A stretch of DNA of 64,000 bases, from the NCBI RefSeq assembly GCF_034652275.1, contig NZ_JAXIWG010000002.1:372001-436000 (forward strand). Reading direction: 5' to 3'. Position 1 is the stretch's first letter. Each line of letters begins with the position of its first letter. Positions 54,044 to 62,214 of this stretch are shown here, piece by piece. The translations under genes were made by a program, and so were the position numbers. Under the pieces are notes generated by a model, which did no database searches, was not told the DNA's origin, and saw only the letters and a program-made list of their open reading frames with translations. This stretch comes from Yoonia sp034652275. GTDB taxonomy: Bacteria; Pseudomonadota; Alphaproteobacteria; Rhodobacterales; Rhodobacteraceae.

Positions 54044-54937
54044 ATGAAACGTAAAGTCACCAAAGCCATTTTCCCCGTCGCAGGGCTTGGCACAAGGTTC
54101 CTGCCCGCGACCAAGTCGGTGCCGAAGGAAATCATGACTTTGGTGGATCAGCCGCTGATCCAGTATGCCATCGACGAGGCACGCGCCGCCGGGATCGAGG
54201 ATTTCATTTTCGTGACCTCGCGGGGGAAATCCGCGCTCGAGGATTATTTCGACCATGCGCCGGACCTTGAAAACGCCCTGCGTGACGGCGGTAAGAACGA
54301 GCTGCTGCAAATTCTGCGCAACACCTACATGGAAAGCGGTGCTATCGCCTATATCCGCCAGCACAAACCGCTGGGGCTGGGCCATGCGGTGTCCTGCGCC
54401 AGCAAGCTCATCGGCGATGAACCTTTCGCCGTGATCCTGCCCGATGACGTGATCGCCGCCGAAAAACCGTGCCTCCAACAGATGGTCGAGGCCTATCAGG
54501 AAACTGGCGGGTCGATGGTGGCGACGATGGAAGTGCCGCCCGCGAAGACATCGTCCTATGGTGTGCTGGATATCGCCGGCGAGAACGGCCAGATCGTGCA
54601 GGTCAAGGGTATGGTCGAAAAACCGGCCCAAGGGACTGCGCCGTCCAACCTTGCGGTGATCGGGCGCTACATCCTGACGCCCGATGTGATGCAAAGCCTT
54701 GATAACGTCGATCGCGGTGCCGGAGGCGAGATCCAGCTGACCGATGCGATCGCAAAGGAAATCAGCGCAGGCCGTAATGTATTCGGCTACCGCTTCGACG
54801 GGCAGCGTTTCGACTGCGGGTCCAAAGCGGGATTTTTACAGGCAACCGTTGCTTTTGCGCTGGCACGCAGCGACCTGCGCGACGAATTGTCGGCCTTCCT
54901 TGCGGATATGAAGTTCAGCCGCAACGCCGCCGAATAA
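54044..54937 (+). CDS. galU: UTP-glucose-1-phosphate uridylyltransferase
   Basis: GalU makes UDP-glucose, a donor for many glycans. The 297-residue product begins KVTKAIFPVAGLGTRFLPATKSVPKE, with the nucleotidyltransferase signature G-x-G-T-R-F, and has the metal site LPDDVI and lysine VEKP (GMVEKPAQGTAPSNLAV). The start has AAGGCATCAAG upstream. It is 22 bp before the first glycosyltransferase on the same strand, so it may supply UDP-glucose to this locus. Confidence 0.95.
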   Translation: MKRKVTKAIFPVAGLGTRFLPATKSVPKEIMTLVDQPLIQYAIDEARAAGIEDFIFVTSRGKSALEDYFDHAPDLENALRDGGKNELLQILRNTYMESGAIAYIRQHKPLGLGHAVSCASKLIGDEPFAVILPDDVIAAEKPCLQQMVEAYQETGGSMVATMEVPPAKTSSYGVLDIAGENGQIVQVKGMVEKPAQGTAPSNLAVIGRYILTPDVMQSLDNVDRGAGGEIQLTDAIAKEISAGRNVFGYRFDGQRFDCGSKAGFLQATVAFALARSDLRDELSAFLADMKFSRNAAE

Positions 54938-54959
54938 CGCGCGGCACAGGGTCACCGGC

Positions 54960-55979
54960 ATGCCGCTTGGCGATTTGTGGATGGCATACCGGATGCGCTG
55001 GAAACGGCGGCGGTTCTTGTTCCGCATCTGGCGCAAGCGGCGACAGATCGCGCCGGTGCAGGACAGAACGGCGGCAATCAGGCCCGACACGATCCTGTGC
55101 TTTGCGACCGTGCGCAACGAAATGGCGCGGCTGCCGCATTTCCTGCAGCACTACCGCAAACTCGGGGTCGGACATTTCCTGATCGTCGACAACCACAGCG
55201 ATGATGGCACCGCCGCCTATCTGGCGGCGCAGCCCGACGTGTCGCTTTGGTCGTCGCAGCACAGCTACCGGCTGGCGCGGTTCGGGATGGACTGGCTGGG
55301 TTGGCTGCAATGGCAATATGGCCACCGGCACTGGTGCCTGACGGTCGATGCCGATGAACTGCTGACGTTCCCCCATGCCGACAGCCGTGATCTGGGCGAT
55401 CTGACCCGTCATCTGGATGCGCGCAGGATCACGTCATTTGGCGCGACCATGCTGGAGATGTATCCAAAGGGGCCCATTGCGGATGCGGTATATGATCCGG
55501 CGGCAGACCCGTTGGAAACCTTGGTATGGTTCGACGCCGACAATTACCGAGAGAAAATCCACCCCGTCTATCAAAACCTCTGGATACAGGGCGGCGTGCG
55601 TGACCGCGTATTTTTTGCGGCACGGCCTGAACGCGCACCCACGCTCAGCAAGGTGCCGCTGGTGCGCTGGCACTGGCGGCATGTCTATGTCAGCTCGACC
55701 CACCAGATGCTGCCGCGCCGGTTAAACCATGTTTTCGACCGCGTGCATGACAGGCGGGTGACGGGCGTGTTGCTGCACACAAAGTTCCTGCCAGACATCA
55801 TGCCCAAGTCCCAAGAGGAACTGACCCGCCGCCAGCATTTCCAGAACAGCGATCTTTATACGACCTATCACCAGCATTTGGCACAGGGACCGGACCTGTG
55901 GTGCCCGCAATCCACCCGCTATGACGGATGGGCGCAGTTGACGGCGCTGGGCCTCATGTCCAAAGGTGACTGGGATTGA
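54960..55979 (+). CDS. Glycosyltransferase family 2-like protein (first of two paralogues)
   Basis: A 339-residue protein of the PF13704-type GT2 group. The donor-site motif F-A-T-V-R-N-E and FLIVDNHSDDGT follow an N-terminal basic stretch (MRWKRRRFLFRIWRKRRQ); the D-x-D metal motif is in LTVDADELL near residue 130. It has no clear membrane helix. The second copy starts 40 bp downstream and matches throughout (for example YPKGPIADAV and YPKGPVSAQP, LMSKGDWD and LMSKGNWA at the ends). CAGGG nine bases upstream of the ATG supports the start. The sugar is unknown. Confidence 0.82.
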   Translation: MPLGDLWMAYRMRWKRRRFLFRIWRKRRQIAPVQDRTAAIRPDTILCFATVRNEMARLPHFLQHYRKLGVGHFLIVDNHSDDGTAAYLAAQPDVSLWSSQHSYRLARFGMDWLGWLQWQYGHRHWCLTVDADELLTFPHADSRDLGDLTRHLDARRITSFGATMLEMYPKGPIADAVYDPAADPLETLVWFDADNYREKIHPVYQNLWIQGGVRDRVFFAARPERAPTLSKVPLVRWHWRHVYVSSTHQMLPRRLNHVFDRVHDRRVTGVLLHTKFLPDIMPKSQEELTRRQHFQNSDLYTTYHQHLAQGPDLWCPQSTRYDGWAQLTALGLMSKGDWD

Positions 55980-55980
55980 T

Positions 55981-56031
55981 ATGACCCTGTTTGACACGCA
56001 GACAAAGGCATCACCCGTTTGGGATTTCTGA
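55981..56031 (+). other. 16-codon ORF overlapping the start of the second glycosyltransferase gene
   Basis: ATG at 55981, one base after the stop of the first glycosyltransferase, opens a 16-residue frame (MTLFDTQTKASPVWDF) that ends at 56031, 10 bases past the TTG start of the next gene. It could be a short coupling leader, or the real N terminus of the next gene split by a one-base frame change. Confidence 0.35.
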
Positions 56032-57029
56032 CATCATACCGGCTGCGTCTCTATCGTAAGCAATGCAAGCTGCGCGCGATGCTGAAATCGCGCGAGCTGA
56101 GGTCGGTCCGGAACCGCACCGCCACGATCCGCGATGGCGACGTCCTGTTGTTCTGTACCTTCCGCAACGAAGACCAGCGCCTACCCTATTTCCTGCAATA
56201 TTACCGCGATCTGGGGGTCGATCATTTCCTGATGGTCGACAACAACAGCGACGACGGCGGGCAGGATTTCATCGCCGCCCAACCAGATGTGTCCTTGTGG
56301 CACACCAAGGCGGGCTATGGCAGGTCGCGGCACGGTGTCGACTGGCTGACCTATCTGCAGGGGCGCTATGCCCATGATCACTGGGCCTTGACGGTCGATG
56401 TGGATGAATTCTTTGTCTATCCGTTCTGCGACAGCCGCCCGATCCGCGCGCTGGCCGACTGGCTCGATGCGTCAGAGGTGCGGTCCTTCGGGGCGCTGCT
56501 GCTGGATATGTATCCCAAGGGCCCGGTCAGCGCGCAGCCCTACCGGCGCGGCGACGATCCGTTCAGGATCGCCTGCTGGTTCGATGCCGGCAATTACGTC
56601 ATGTCCCGCAACCCCATGCTGCGCAACCTGTGGATTCAGGGCGGCCCACGCGCGCGGATGTTTTTCGCAGACAAGCCGCGGCAGGCACCGGCGCTGAACA
56701 AGATCCCTTTTGTGAAATGGCAGCGCGCCTATGCCTATGTCAGCTCTACGCATATGATGCTGCCGCGCGGTCTGAACCTTGTCTATGATCAGAGCGGCGG
56801 CGAAAAGACATCCGGTGTGCTGCTGCACGCCAAATTCATCGACACATTCAGCGCCCGCGCGTCGGAAGAGGCGGCCCGTGCGGAACACTACGCGAGCGGT
56901 CGCGAATACAAATCCTACGAGGCGCATCACGGCGCCGACCCCGATTTCTGGTGCGAATGGAGCGAGCGTTACGTCAACTGGCGCCAGCTTGAAGGTTTGG
57001 GGCTGATGTCCAAGGGGAACTGGGCATGA
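56019..57029 (+). CDS. Glycosyltransferase family 2-like protein (second of two paralogues)
   Basis: A 336-residue paralogue of the preceding gene. It shows CTFRNEDQRLPYFLQYYRDL, FLMVDNNSDDGG, the D-x-D motif in LTVDVDEFF near residue 127, and the same C-terminal WQRAYAYVSSTHMMLPRGL region. No ATG gives the full domain: the only usable start in this frame is TTG at 56019, just after a short ORF, and its ribosome site is weak. The stop overlaps the next start (ATGA). Duplication followed by divergence suggests two linkages or two acceptor sugars. Confidence 0.8.
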   Translation: MGFLTSYRLRLYRKQCKLRAMLKSRELRSVRNRTATIRDGDVLLFCTFRNEDQRLPYFLQYYRDLGVDHFLMVDNNSDDGGQDFIAAQPDVSLWHTKAGYGRSRHGVDWLTYLQGRYAHDHWALTVDVDEFFVYPFCDSRPIRALADWLDASEVRSFGALLLDMYPKGPVSAQPYRRGDDPFRIACWFDAGNYVMSRNPMLRNLWIQGGPRARMFFADKPRQAPALNKIPFVKWQRAYAYVSSTHMMLPRGLNLVYDQSGGEKTSGVLLHAKFIDTFSARASEEAARAEHYASGREYKSYEAHHGADPDFWCEWSERYVNWRQLEGLGLMSKGNWA

Positions 57030-58729
57030 CGCTGGGTGTGGTCATGCTGGTGCATACGGCGTTTGACCGTGCTGAACAGATGATCCGGCATTGGGCGGAT
57101 GCCGGGTGCCCGGTGGTCGTTCATGTCGACAGGAACGTGGCGCAGGCGGCATATGATGCTTTTGTCGGGGCGGTCGGTGATCTGGCGGATGTCAGTTTCA
57201 GCCGCCGGTATCGGGGTGAATGGGGCATGTGGGGGCTGATTGCGGCGTCAAAGGCCGCGTCACGGCAATTGCTGGACCGCTATCCTGAAATACGGCACGT
57301 CTATCTGGCGTCGGGCGCCTGCCTGCCGCTACGTCCGATCGCTGAATTGCAGGCTTATCTTGATGCCCGCCCCGACACTGATTTCATCGAAAGCGTCACG
57401 ACCAGCGATGTGAAGTGGACGATCGGGGGATTGGACCGCGAAAGGTTCACGCTGCGGTTCCCGTTTTCATGGAAGCGGCAGCGCCGCCTCTTCGACGGAT
57501 ATGTCCGGCTGCAACAGGTGCTGCGGTTGCGGCGCAAGGTGCCCGAAGGGCTGACCCCGCATTTGGGGTCGCAATGGTGGTGCCTGACGCGCCAGACCCT
57601 GACGGCGATCCTTGGCGATCCGCGCCGTGCGGAATTCGACAGCTATTTCCGGCAGGTCTGGATTCCGGACGAGTCTTATTACCAGACCCTTGTGCGGCGG
57701 CATGCACGTCGCCTTGAAAGCCGGTCGTTGACGCTTGCCAAATTCGATTATCAAGGCAAACCGCATATCTTCTACGATGATCACGCAGAGCTTCTCGCAC
57801 GGTCGGGATGTTTTGTTGCGCGCAAGATATGGCCGCAAGCTGACGGGCTTTACCAGAGATTTCCACGTCGGCCAAACCTGGCTGAAAGCGCAGAGGAACC
57901 TCGCACCGGGACGGTTGACCGGATCTTCGCACAGGCCGTTGACAGGCGTACTATCGGACGGCGCGGCCTTTACATGCAAGGCCGGTTTCCGTTCATGGAA
58001 CGTGAAAACGGCTTTACCGCAGCCCCCTATACGGTCCTGCAGGGCTTTGATGACATCATTCCCGATCTCGCCGGTTGGCTGACGGCGCAAACCGGTGTCG
58101 TTGCGCATGGCCATCTGTTCGCCACCGACAAGGCACATTTTGCGGGTGGCGGAGCGACCTATCGCGGCGGGCTGTCGGGTCATGCCCGCCTGCGCGATTA
58201 CAATGCCAAGATGTTCCTGACCAACCTGATCTGGAACGGGCGCGACCAGCATCAATGCTTTCAGTTCGGACCGACCGACAATCAGGCGATCAAATGGATG
58301 CTGACCAAGGATACCCAAGCCAGCGTCTGGGTTGTGACTGGCGCCTGGGCCTTGTCGCTGTTCCGGACAGGCAAAGCGGCGACCGATGTCCGGTCCCAAG
58401 CTGCGCGTTTGCAGCAGGTTGAAAACCGCTTTCTCAAGGCGCTGGGGTCGCCCGACGCACGGTCGCGTCGGCATATCATGACGCTGGCGGAATTTCTCGA
58501 ATCTCCAGTCGATGTGCTGCAAGGCATCATGGACGACATGGTCGGCCACCGCGCCCGGACCCTCAAGGTATTGCCAGCGATGGTCGATCTGGATGGTTTT
58601 CCCGCGTTCCTTCAGGAGCTGAAAAATCAGGGGATGCACCCGTATCTGACGGGCGAGTTCGCCCCCGCCCAAAAGGTGCAATCCTCAAGGCGGCAGCCGC
58701 GCAAACCCTATCTGATCGGCAAGAAATGA
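57026..58729 (+). CDS. GT14-type (core-2/I-branching) beta-1,6-GlcNAc-transferase-like protein with extra C-terminal domain
   Basis: A 567-residue protein. Residues 1-290 form a GT14 fold (GVVMLVHTAFDRAEQMIRHW, YLASGACLPLRPIAEL, LGSQWWCLTRQTLTAIL and WIPDESYYQTL). Residues 300-560 are an added domain (RRGLYMQGRFPFMEREN, FTAAPYTVLQGFDDI, GHLFATDKAHFAGG) of the kind listed as DUF5927 or a close relative in this family of bacteria. Linked UDP-GlcNAc transfer is known for GT14 members, but the acceptor here is unknown. It shares overlaps with both neighbours and so is co-translated. Confidence 0.8.
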   Translation: MTLGVVMLVHTAFDRAEQMIRHWADAGCPVVVHVDRNVAQAAYDAFVGAVGDLADVSFSRRYRGEWGMWGLIAASKAASRQLLDRYPEIRHVYLASGACLPLRPIAELQAYLDARPDTDFIESVTTSDVKWTIGGLDRERFTLRFPFSWKRQRRLFDGYVRLQQVLRLRRKVPEGLTPHLGSQWWCLTRQTLTAILGDPRRAEFDSYFRQVWIPDESYYQTLVRRHARRLESRSLTLAKFDYQGKPHIFYDDHAELLARSGCFVARKIWPQADGLYQRFPRRPNLAESAEEPRTGTVDRIFAQAVDRRTIGRRGLYMQGRFPFMERENGFTAAPYTVLQGFDDIIPDLAGWLTAQTGVVAHGHLFATDKAHFAGGGATYRGGLSGHARLRDYNAKMFLTNLIWNGRDQHQCFQFGPTDNQAIKWMLTKDTQASVWVVTGAWALSLFRTGKAATDVRSQAARLQQVENRFLKALGSPDARSRRHIMTLAEFLESPVDVLQGIMDDMVGHRARTLKVLPAMVDLDGFPAFLQELKNQGMHPYLTGEFAPAQKVQSSRRQPRKPYLIGKK

Positions 58730-60150
58730 TGCGTTTTGACTACTTTATCATTCTGGCAGACATGCGGACGGGGTCGAATTTCCTTGAATCCAACCTGAAT
58801 GCGCTGGACGGCGTGTCTTGTTTCGGTGAGGCGTTCAACCCCGGCTTTGTCGGCTATCCCAAGCAGGGGGACCTGTTCGGCATTTCGCTGGACCAGCGCG
58901 AAGCCGACCCCCTTGTGCTGATCGATGCGATCAAGGCGGCGGATGGTCTGTGCGGTTTCCGGTTCTTCCACAACCACGACCTGCGGGTCCTGGATCTGTG
59001 CCTTGCCGATCCCCGCTGTGCCAAGGTTGTGCTGACGCGCAATCCGCTGGATACCTATGTCAGTCTGAAGATTGCGCAGGCCACCGGACAGTGGAAGCTG
59101 ACCAACGCGACCCACGCCAAGACACAGCCCATCACCTTTGACGCCGATGAATTCACAAGCCACCTGCGCGCGATGCAGGACTTCCAGCTGACTTTGCTGC
59201 ACCGGCTCCAGACGACGGGGCAGACGGCGTTCTTTATCGGCTATGATGATTTGCAGGATATCGACGTTCTGAACGGGCTGGCCGCGTTTCTGGGGGCGCC
59301 AGCGCGATTGACCGCCCTTGATCGCAAGCTGAAAAAACAAAATCCTGCCCCCTTCGCCCAGACAGTCAGCAATGCATCCGAGATGGACAAGGCATTGCGC
59401 GGCATGGACCCTTTCGACCTTGGTCGCACCCCGAATTTCGAACCACGCAAAGGCCCTGCGATCCCGACTTACGTTGCAGCGGCACGCACCGGACTGATCC
59501 ACATGCCCTTACGGTCAGGGCCGGAAGACGCGGTGGCGGATTGGCTTGCCGCGCTGGATAACGCACCGCCCCTCACGGATTTTTCGCAAAAAACGCTGCG
59601 GCAGTGGCAGAACGATCATGGCCTGTTCCGGCGGTTCACCGTGCTGCGCCACCCGGTCGCGCGCGCGCATGTGGCGTTCTGTGACCGCATCCTGACCACC
59701 GGGCCGGGGCATTTCCCCCGTTTGCGCGCCACGTTGCGCAAGGTTCACAAACTGCCGATTCCCGCCGTAGCCCTCGACCTTGATCATCCGGGTGCGTATG
59801 ACGCAGAGGCGCACCGCACCGGTTTTCTGGCGTTTCTGGATTTCTTGCGCCACAATCTGGCGGGCCAGACAAGTATCCGGGTTGACGCGGCTTGGGCCAG
59901 TCAGGTGACGCTGTTGCAGGGGATGGCCCAGTTTGCGCTGCCTGACATGATATTGCGCGAGGAGGATTTGCCGCATGACCTGCCGCAGCTTGCGGCGCGG
60001 GTCGGCAGACCGGACGCACCTTTGCCGCAGATCAGCGCACATCGGCACGCAGCGTGGCTGGCCGCAGTCTATGATCCGGTGATAGAGGCCGCCACGCGTG
60101 CCGCCTATGCGCGCGATTACGAAAGTTTCGGGTTCACCGACTGGCGCTAG
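58726..60150 (+). CDS. Tandem sulfotransferase protein (Stf0-like plus sulfotransferase-2-like)
   Basis: A 474-residue protein with two likely sulfotransferase domains. Domain 1 (residues 1-250) has the PAPS 5'-site in ADMRTGSNFLESNL (residues 11-24) and the 3'-site in VVLTRNPLDTYVSL (about 102-115), like Stf0/NodH. Domain 2 (about 255-474) has a 3'-site-like VLRHPVARAHVAF near residue 305 and a C terminus YARDYESFGF seen in sulfotransferase family 2, but its first loop is degenerate (ARTGLIHMPLRSG). It may add sulfate to the glycan made by this locus. The stop shares CTAG with the ptsN stop. Confidence 0.78.
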   Translation: MMRFDYFIILADMRTGSNFLESNLNALDGVSCFGEAFNPGFVGYPKQGDLFGISLDQREADPLVLIDAIKAADGLCGFRFFHNHDLRVLDLCLADPRCAKVVLTRNPLDTYVSLKIAQATGQWKLTNATHAKTQPITFDADEFTSHLRAMQDFQLTLLHRLQTTGQTAFFIGYDDLQDIDVLNGLAAFLGAPARLTALDRKLKKQNPAPFAQTVSNASEMDKALRGMDPFDLGRTPNFEPRKGPAIPTYVAAARTGLIHMPLRSGPEDAVADWLAALDNAPPLTDFSQKTLRQWQNDHGLFRRFTVLRHPVARAHVAFCDRILTTGPGHFPRLRATLRKVHKLPIPAVALDLDHPGAYDAEAHRTGFLAFLDFLRHNLAGQTSIRVDAAWASQVTLLQGMAQFALPDMILREEDLPHDLPQLAARVGRPDAPLPQISAHRHAAWLAAVYDPVIEAATRAAYARDYESFGFTDWR

Positions 60151-60611
60151 GCGGCTTGGGTCGATTCCACCGAGGTCAAGATCGTGAACAATGTCACCGG
60201 ATCGCTGTTGGCCCGCAGCTTGGCGCACAGGGATGCATCGCGAAAGGTGCGCGACACCAGTGCCAGTGCCTTCAAGTGGTCGACACCGGCATTTTCCGGT
60301 GCGATCAGGGCGAAGACCAGATCGACTGGCTGACGGTCTACAGCGTCAAAGTTCAGCGGTTTTTCCAACCGCAGAAAGATTCCCTTTACCTCGTCCACAC
60401 CGGCAAGCCGCGCATGCGGCAGGGCGACGCCATGTCCGACACCGGTGGGGCCAAGGTTTTCGCGTTCGATCATCGCGTCGATAACGGCGGATGGTTTCAA
60501 CCCGTAACAGGTTTCCGCCATCTCGCCGATGTCGTGAAAAAGCCGCTTCTTGCTGGTGCAGGATGCAATCGTCTTGACGGCGTTCGACTGCAAGATCTGA
60601 CTAAGTTGCAT
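60147..60611 (-). CDS. ptsN: PTS IIA-like nitrogen-regulatory protein PtsN
   Basis: A 154-residue EIIA-Ntr domain protein. The phosphorylated histidine is in GVALPHARLAG (His66). PtsN is the output of a phosphate chain used to control nitrogen, potassium and carbon responses rather than sugar import. It follows hpf by 27 bp, the order usual in proteobacteria. It is convergent with the sulfotransferase gene, sharing a CTAG stop overlap and no terminator. Its start MQLSQILQSNAV is supported by the family. Confidence 0.94.
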   Translation of the reverse strand: MQLSQILQSNAVKTIASCTSKKRLFHDIGEMAETCYGLKPSAVIDAMIERENLGPTGVGHGVALPHARLAGVDEVKGIFLRLEKPLNFDAVDRQPVDLVFALIAPENAGVDHLKALALVSRTFRDASLCAKLRANSDPVTLFTILTSVESTQAA

Positions 60612-60638
60612 AATGCGTCTTTCTTGTTCTGCGCAGGA

Positions 60639-61214
60639 TCAACCGGCAGCGCGCGGGTCGATCCATCCGATGTTGCCATCGTCTCTTCTGTAAACGACGT
60701 TTACGCCGCTATGTTTCTCGTTTCTGAAAACCAGGACTGGCGCGTTTGCGATTTCCATCTGCATCACCGCCTCGCCCACGGACAAAGACGGGATCTTGGT
60801 CTCCATCTCGGCGATGATCATCGCGTTGACGGTGTCGTTGCTGCCTTCTTCGGACTCGTCACTTGGTGCGAGGATATAGGACCCTGCATCCGAAAGTTCA
60901 ACCGGGGTCGAACGACCGGCATGATGATCTTTCAGGCGGCGTTTATAGCGGCGCAGCTGCTTGTCCATCTTCTCGCCGCAGCTGTCGAAAGCGGCATAGA
61001 TTTCAGTGGCTTTGCCGGTCGCCTGCGCGGTCAGACCGGTGGACAGGTGCACCACCGCCTCGCAGACGTTTTCATGACCCGACTTGGAAAAGACGACATA
61101 GGCTTCGGTGGGCCGACCAGCGTATTTGCTCAGAATGGCGTCCAGTTCCGTGCGGACATGGGTTTGCAGGGCCTCGCCGATGTCGATCTGTTTTCCGCTG
61201 ATTTGGTACCGCAT
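60639..61214 (-). CDS. hpf: Ribosome hibernation promoting factor, long form
   Basis: A 191-residue long-form HPF that joins 70S ribosomes into inactive 100S dimers. The N-terminal domain (MRYQISGKQIDIGEALQTHV, then EIYAAFDSCGEKMDKQLRRYKRRLKDHH) is followed by a linker and the C-terminal dimerisation domain (AVMQMEIANAPVLVFRNEKHSGVNVVYRRDDGNIGWIDPR). AGGAG six bases before the ATG at 61214 fixes the start, ruling out the longer frame from 61274. Order is lptB-hpf-ptsN, with a 238-bp gap where rpoN is found in many proteobacteria. Confidence 0.96.
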   Translation of the reverse strand: MRYQISGKQIDIGEALQTHVRTELDAILSKYAGRPTEAYVVFSKSGHENVCEAVVHLSTGLTAQATGKATEIYAAFDSCGEKMDKQLRRYKRRLKDHHAGRSTPVELSDAGSYILAPSDESEEGSNDTVNAMIIAEMETKIPSLSVGEAVMQMEIANAPVLVFRNEKHSGVNVVYRRDDGNIGWIDPRAAG

Positions 61215-61452
61215 GATGTCTCCTAGGGTCTGGGGCTTGCAGGCGCGCAGGCGGTCGTCGCCAAAGCGCCGCAAGCGGATCGCGCTGTGTCAGAAGGTGA
61301 TGTTAACCGTTTGCGCGCAAAAAGTTTTTTCCAGCAGGCTGACTGCTGTGTCAGCACGTCTGCGGGGAATGAACAAAGGCCAGTCATCCCCTATATTTGG
61401 CGGCAAAACCGGACGGCTTGTCAATGATCCTGTCAGCGACCGGCCAAAAGAA

Positions 61453-62214
61453 TCAATTCACGCGGAAGTTGTTTCCCAGATAGACGCGCCGGACGTTTTC
61501 GTCCTGCACCACGTCTTGTGTCGTCCCGCTCATCAACACCTTGCCATCATGCAAGATATAGGCGCGGTCCACGATCTGCAGCGTTTCCTGCACATTGTGG
61601 TCGGTGATCAGCACGCCGATGCCGCGGTTCTTGAGATCGGCAACAAGATGCCGGATTTCGGCAACTGCGATTGGGTCAACCCCCGCGAAAGGTTCGTCCA
61701 GCAGAACATATTTCGGCCCTGCCGCAAGGCAGCGCGCGATTTCGACCCGCCGCCGTTCGCCACCCGATAGTGCCATGGCCGAGGCGCGCCGCAAATGTTC
61801 GATCGAGAATTCCGACAGCAGCGTTTCAAGCCGTTCGCGGCGCTGGTGCCGGTCTTTCACCGCGATTTCGAGGATCGACATGATATTGTCCTCGACCGAC
61901 ATGCCGCGAAAAATCGACATTTCCTGCGGCAGATACCCGATGCCAAGCTGCGCGCGCCGGTACATTGGCAGGGTCGTGACATCGCGCCCGTCGATGATGA
62001 CCTTGCCACCCTCGGGCGTCACAAGGCCCGCAATCGCATAAAAACAGGTTGTCTTGCCCGAACCGTTCGGCCCCAGCAGTGCGACAACCTCGCCCCGGCC
62101 CAAGCTGATCGACACGTCGCGGATTACCGGACGTTTGCGATAGCTTTTGCGCAGGCTGATGATCTGTAGCCCGACATCGCCCGCTTGCACGGTCAGGTTG
62201 GGCGGCGGCGCCAT
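61453..62214 (-). CDS. lptB: LPS export ABC ATPase LptB
   Basis: LptB powers lipopolysaccharide transport from the inner membrane through LptF/G/C. The 253-residue ATPase has Walker A GPNGSGKTT, Q-loop GYLPQEMSIFRG, signature ALSGGERRRVEIAR, Walker B YVLLDEPFAGVDPIA and an H-loop LITDHN. The start overlaps the lptA stop by one base. Its stop lies 238 bp before hpf. Confidence 0.95.
   Translation of the reverse strand: MAPPPNLTVQAGDVGLQIISLRKSYRKRPVIRDVSISLGRGEVVALLGPNGSGKTTCFYAIAGLVTPEGGKVIIDGRDVTTLPMYRRAQLGIGYLPQEMSIFRGMSVEDNIMSILEIAVKDRHQRRERLETLLSEFSIEHLRRASAMALSGGERRRVEIARCLAAGPKYVLLDEPFAGVDPIAVAEIRHLVADLKNRGIGVLITDHNVQETLQIVDRAYILHDGKVLMSGTTQDVVQDENVRRVYLGNNFRVN

Noticed and set aside
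51429..54937. Complete group 2 capsule locus (kps type)
   Set aside because: The KpsM-like permease, kdsB and kdsD are suggestive, but KpsT, KpsE, KpsD, KpsC and KpsS are not seen.
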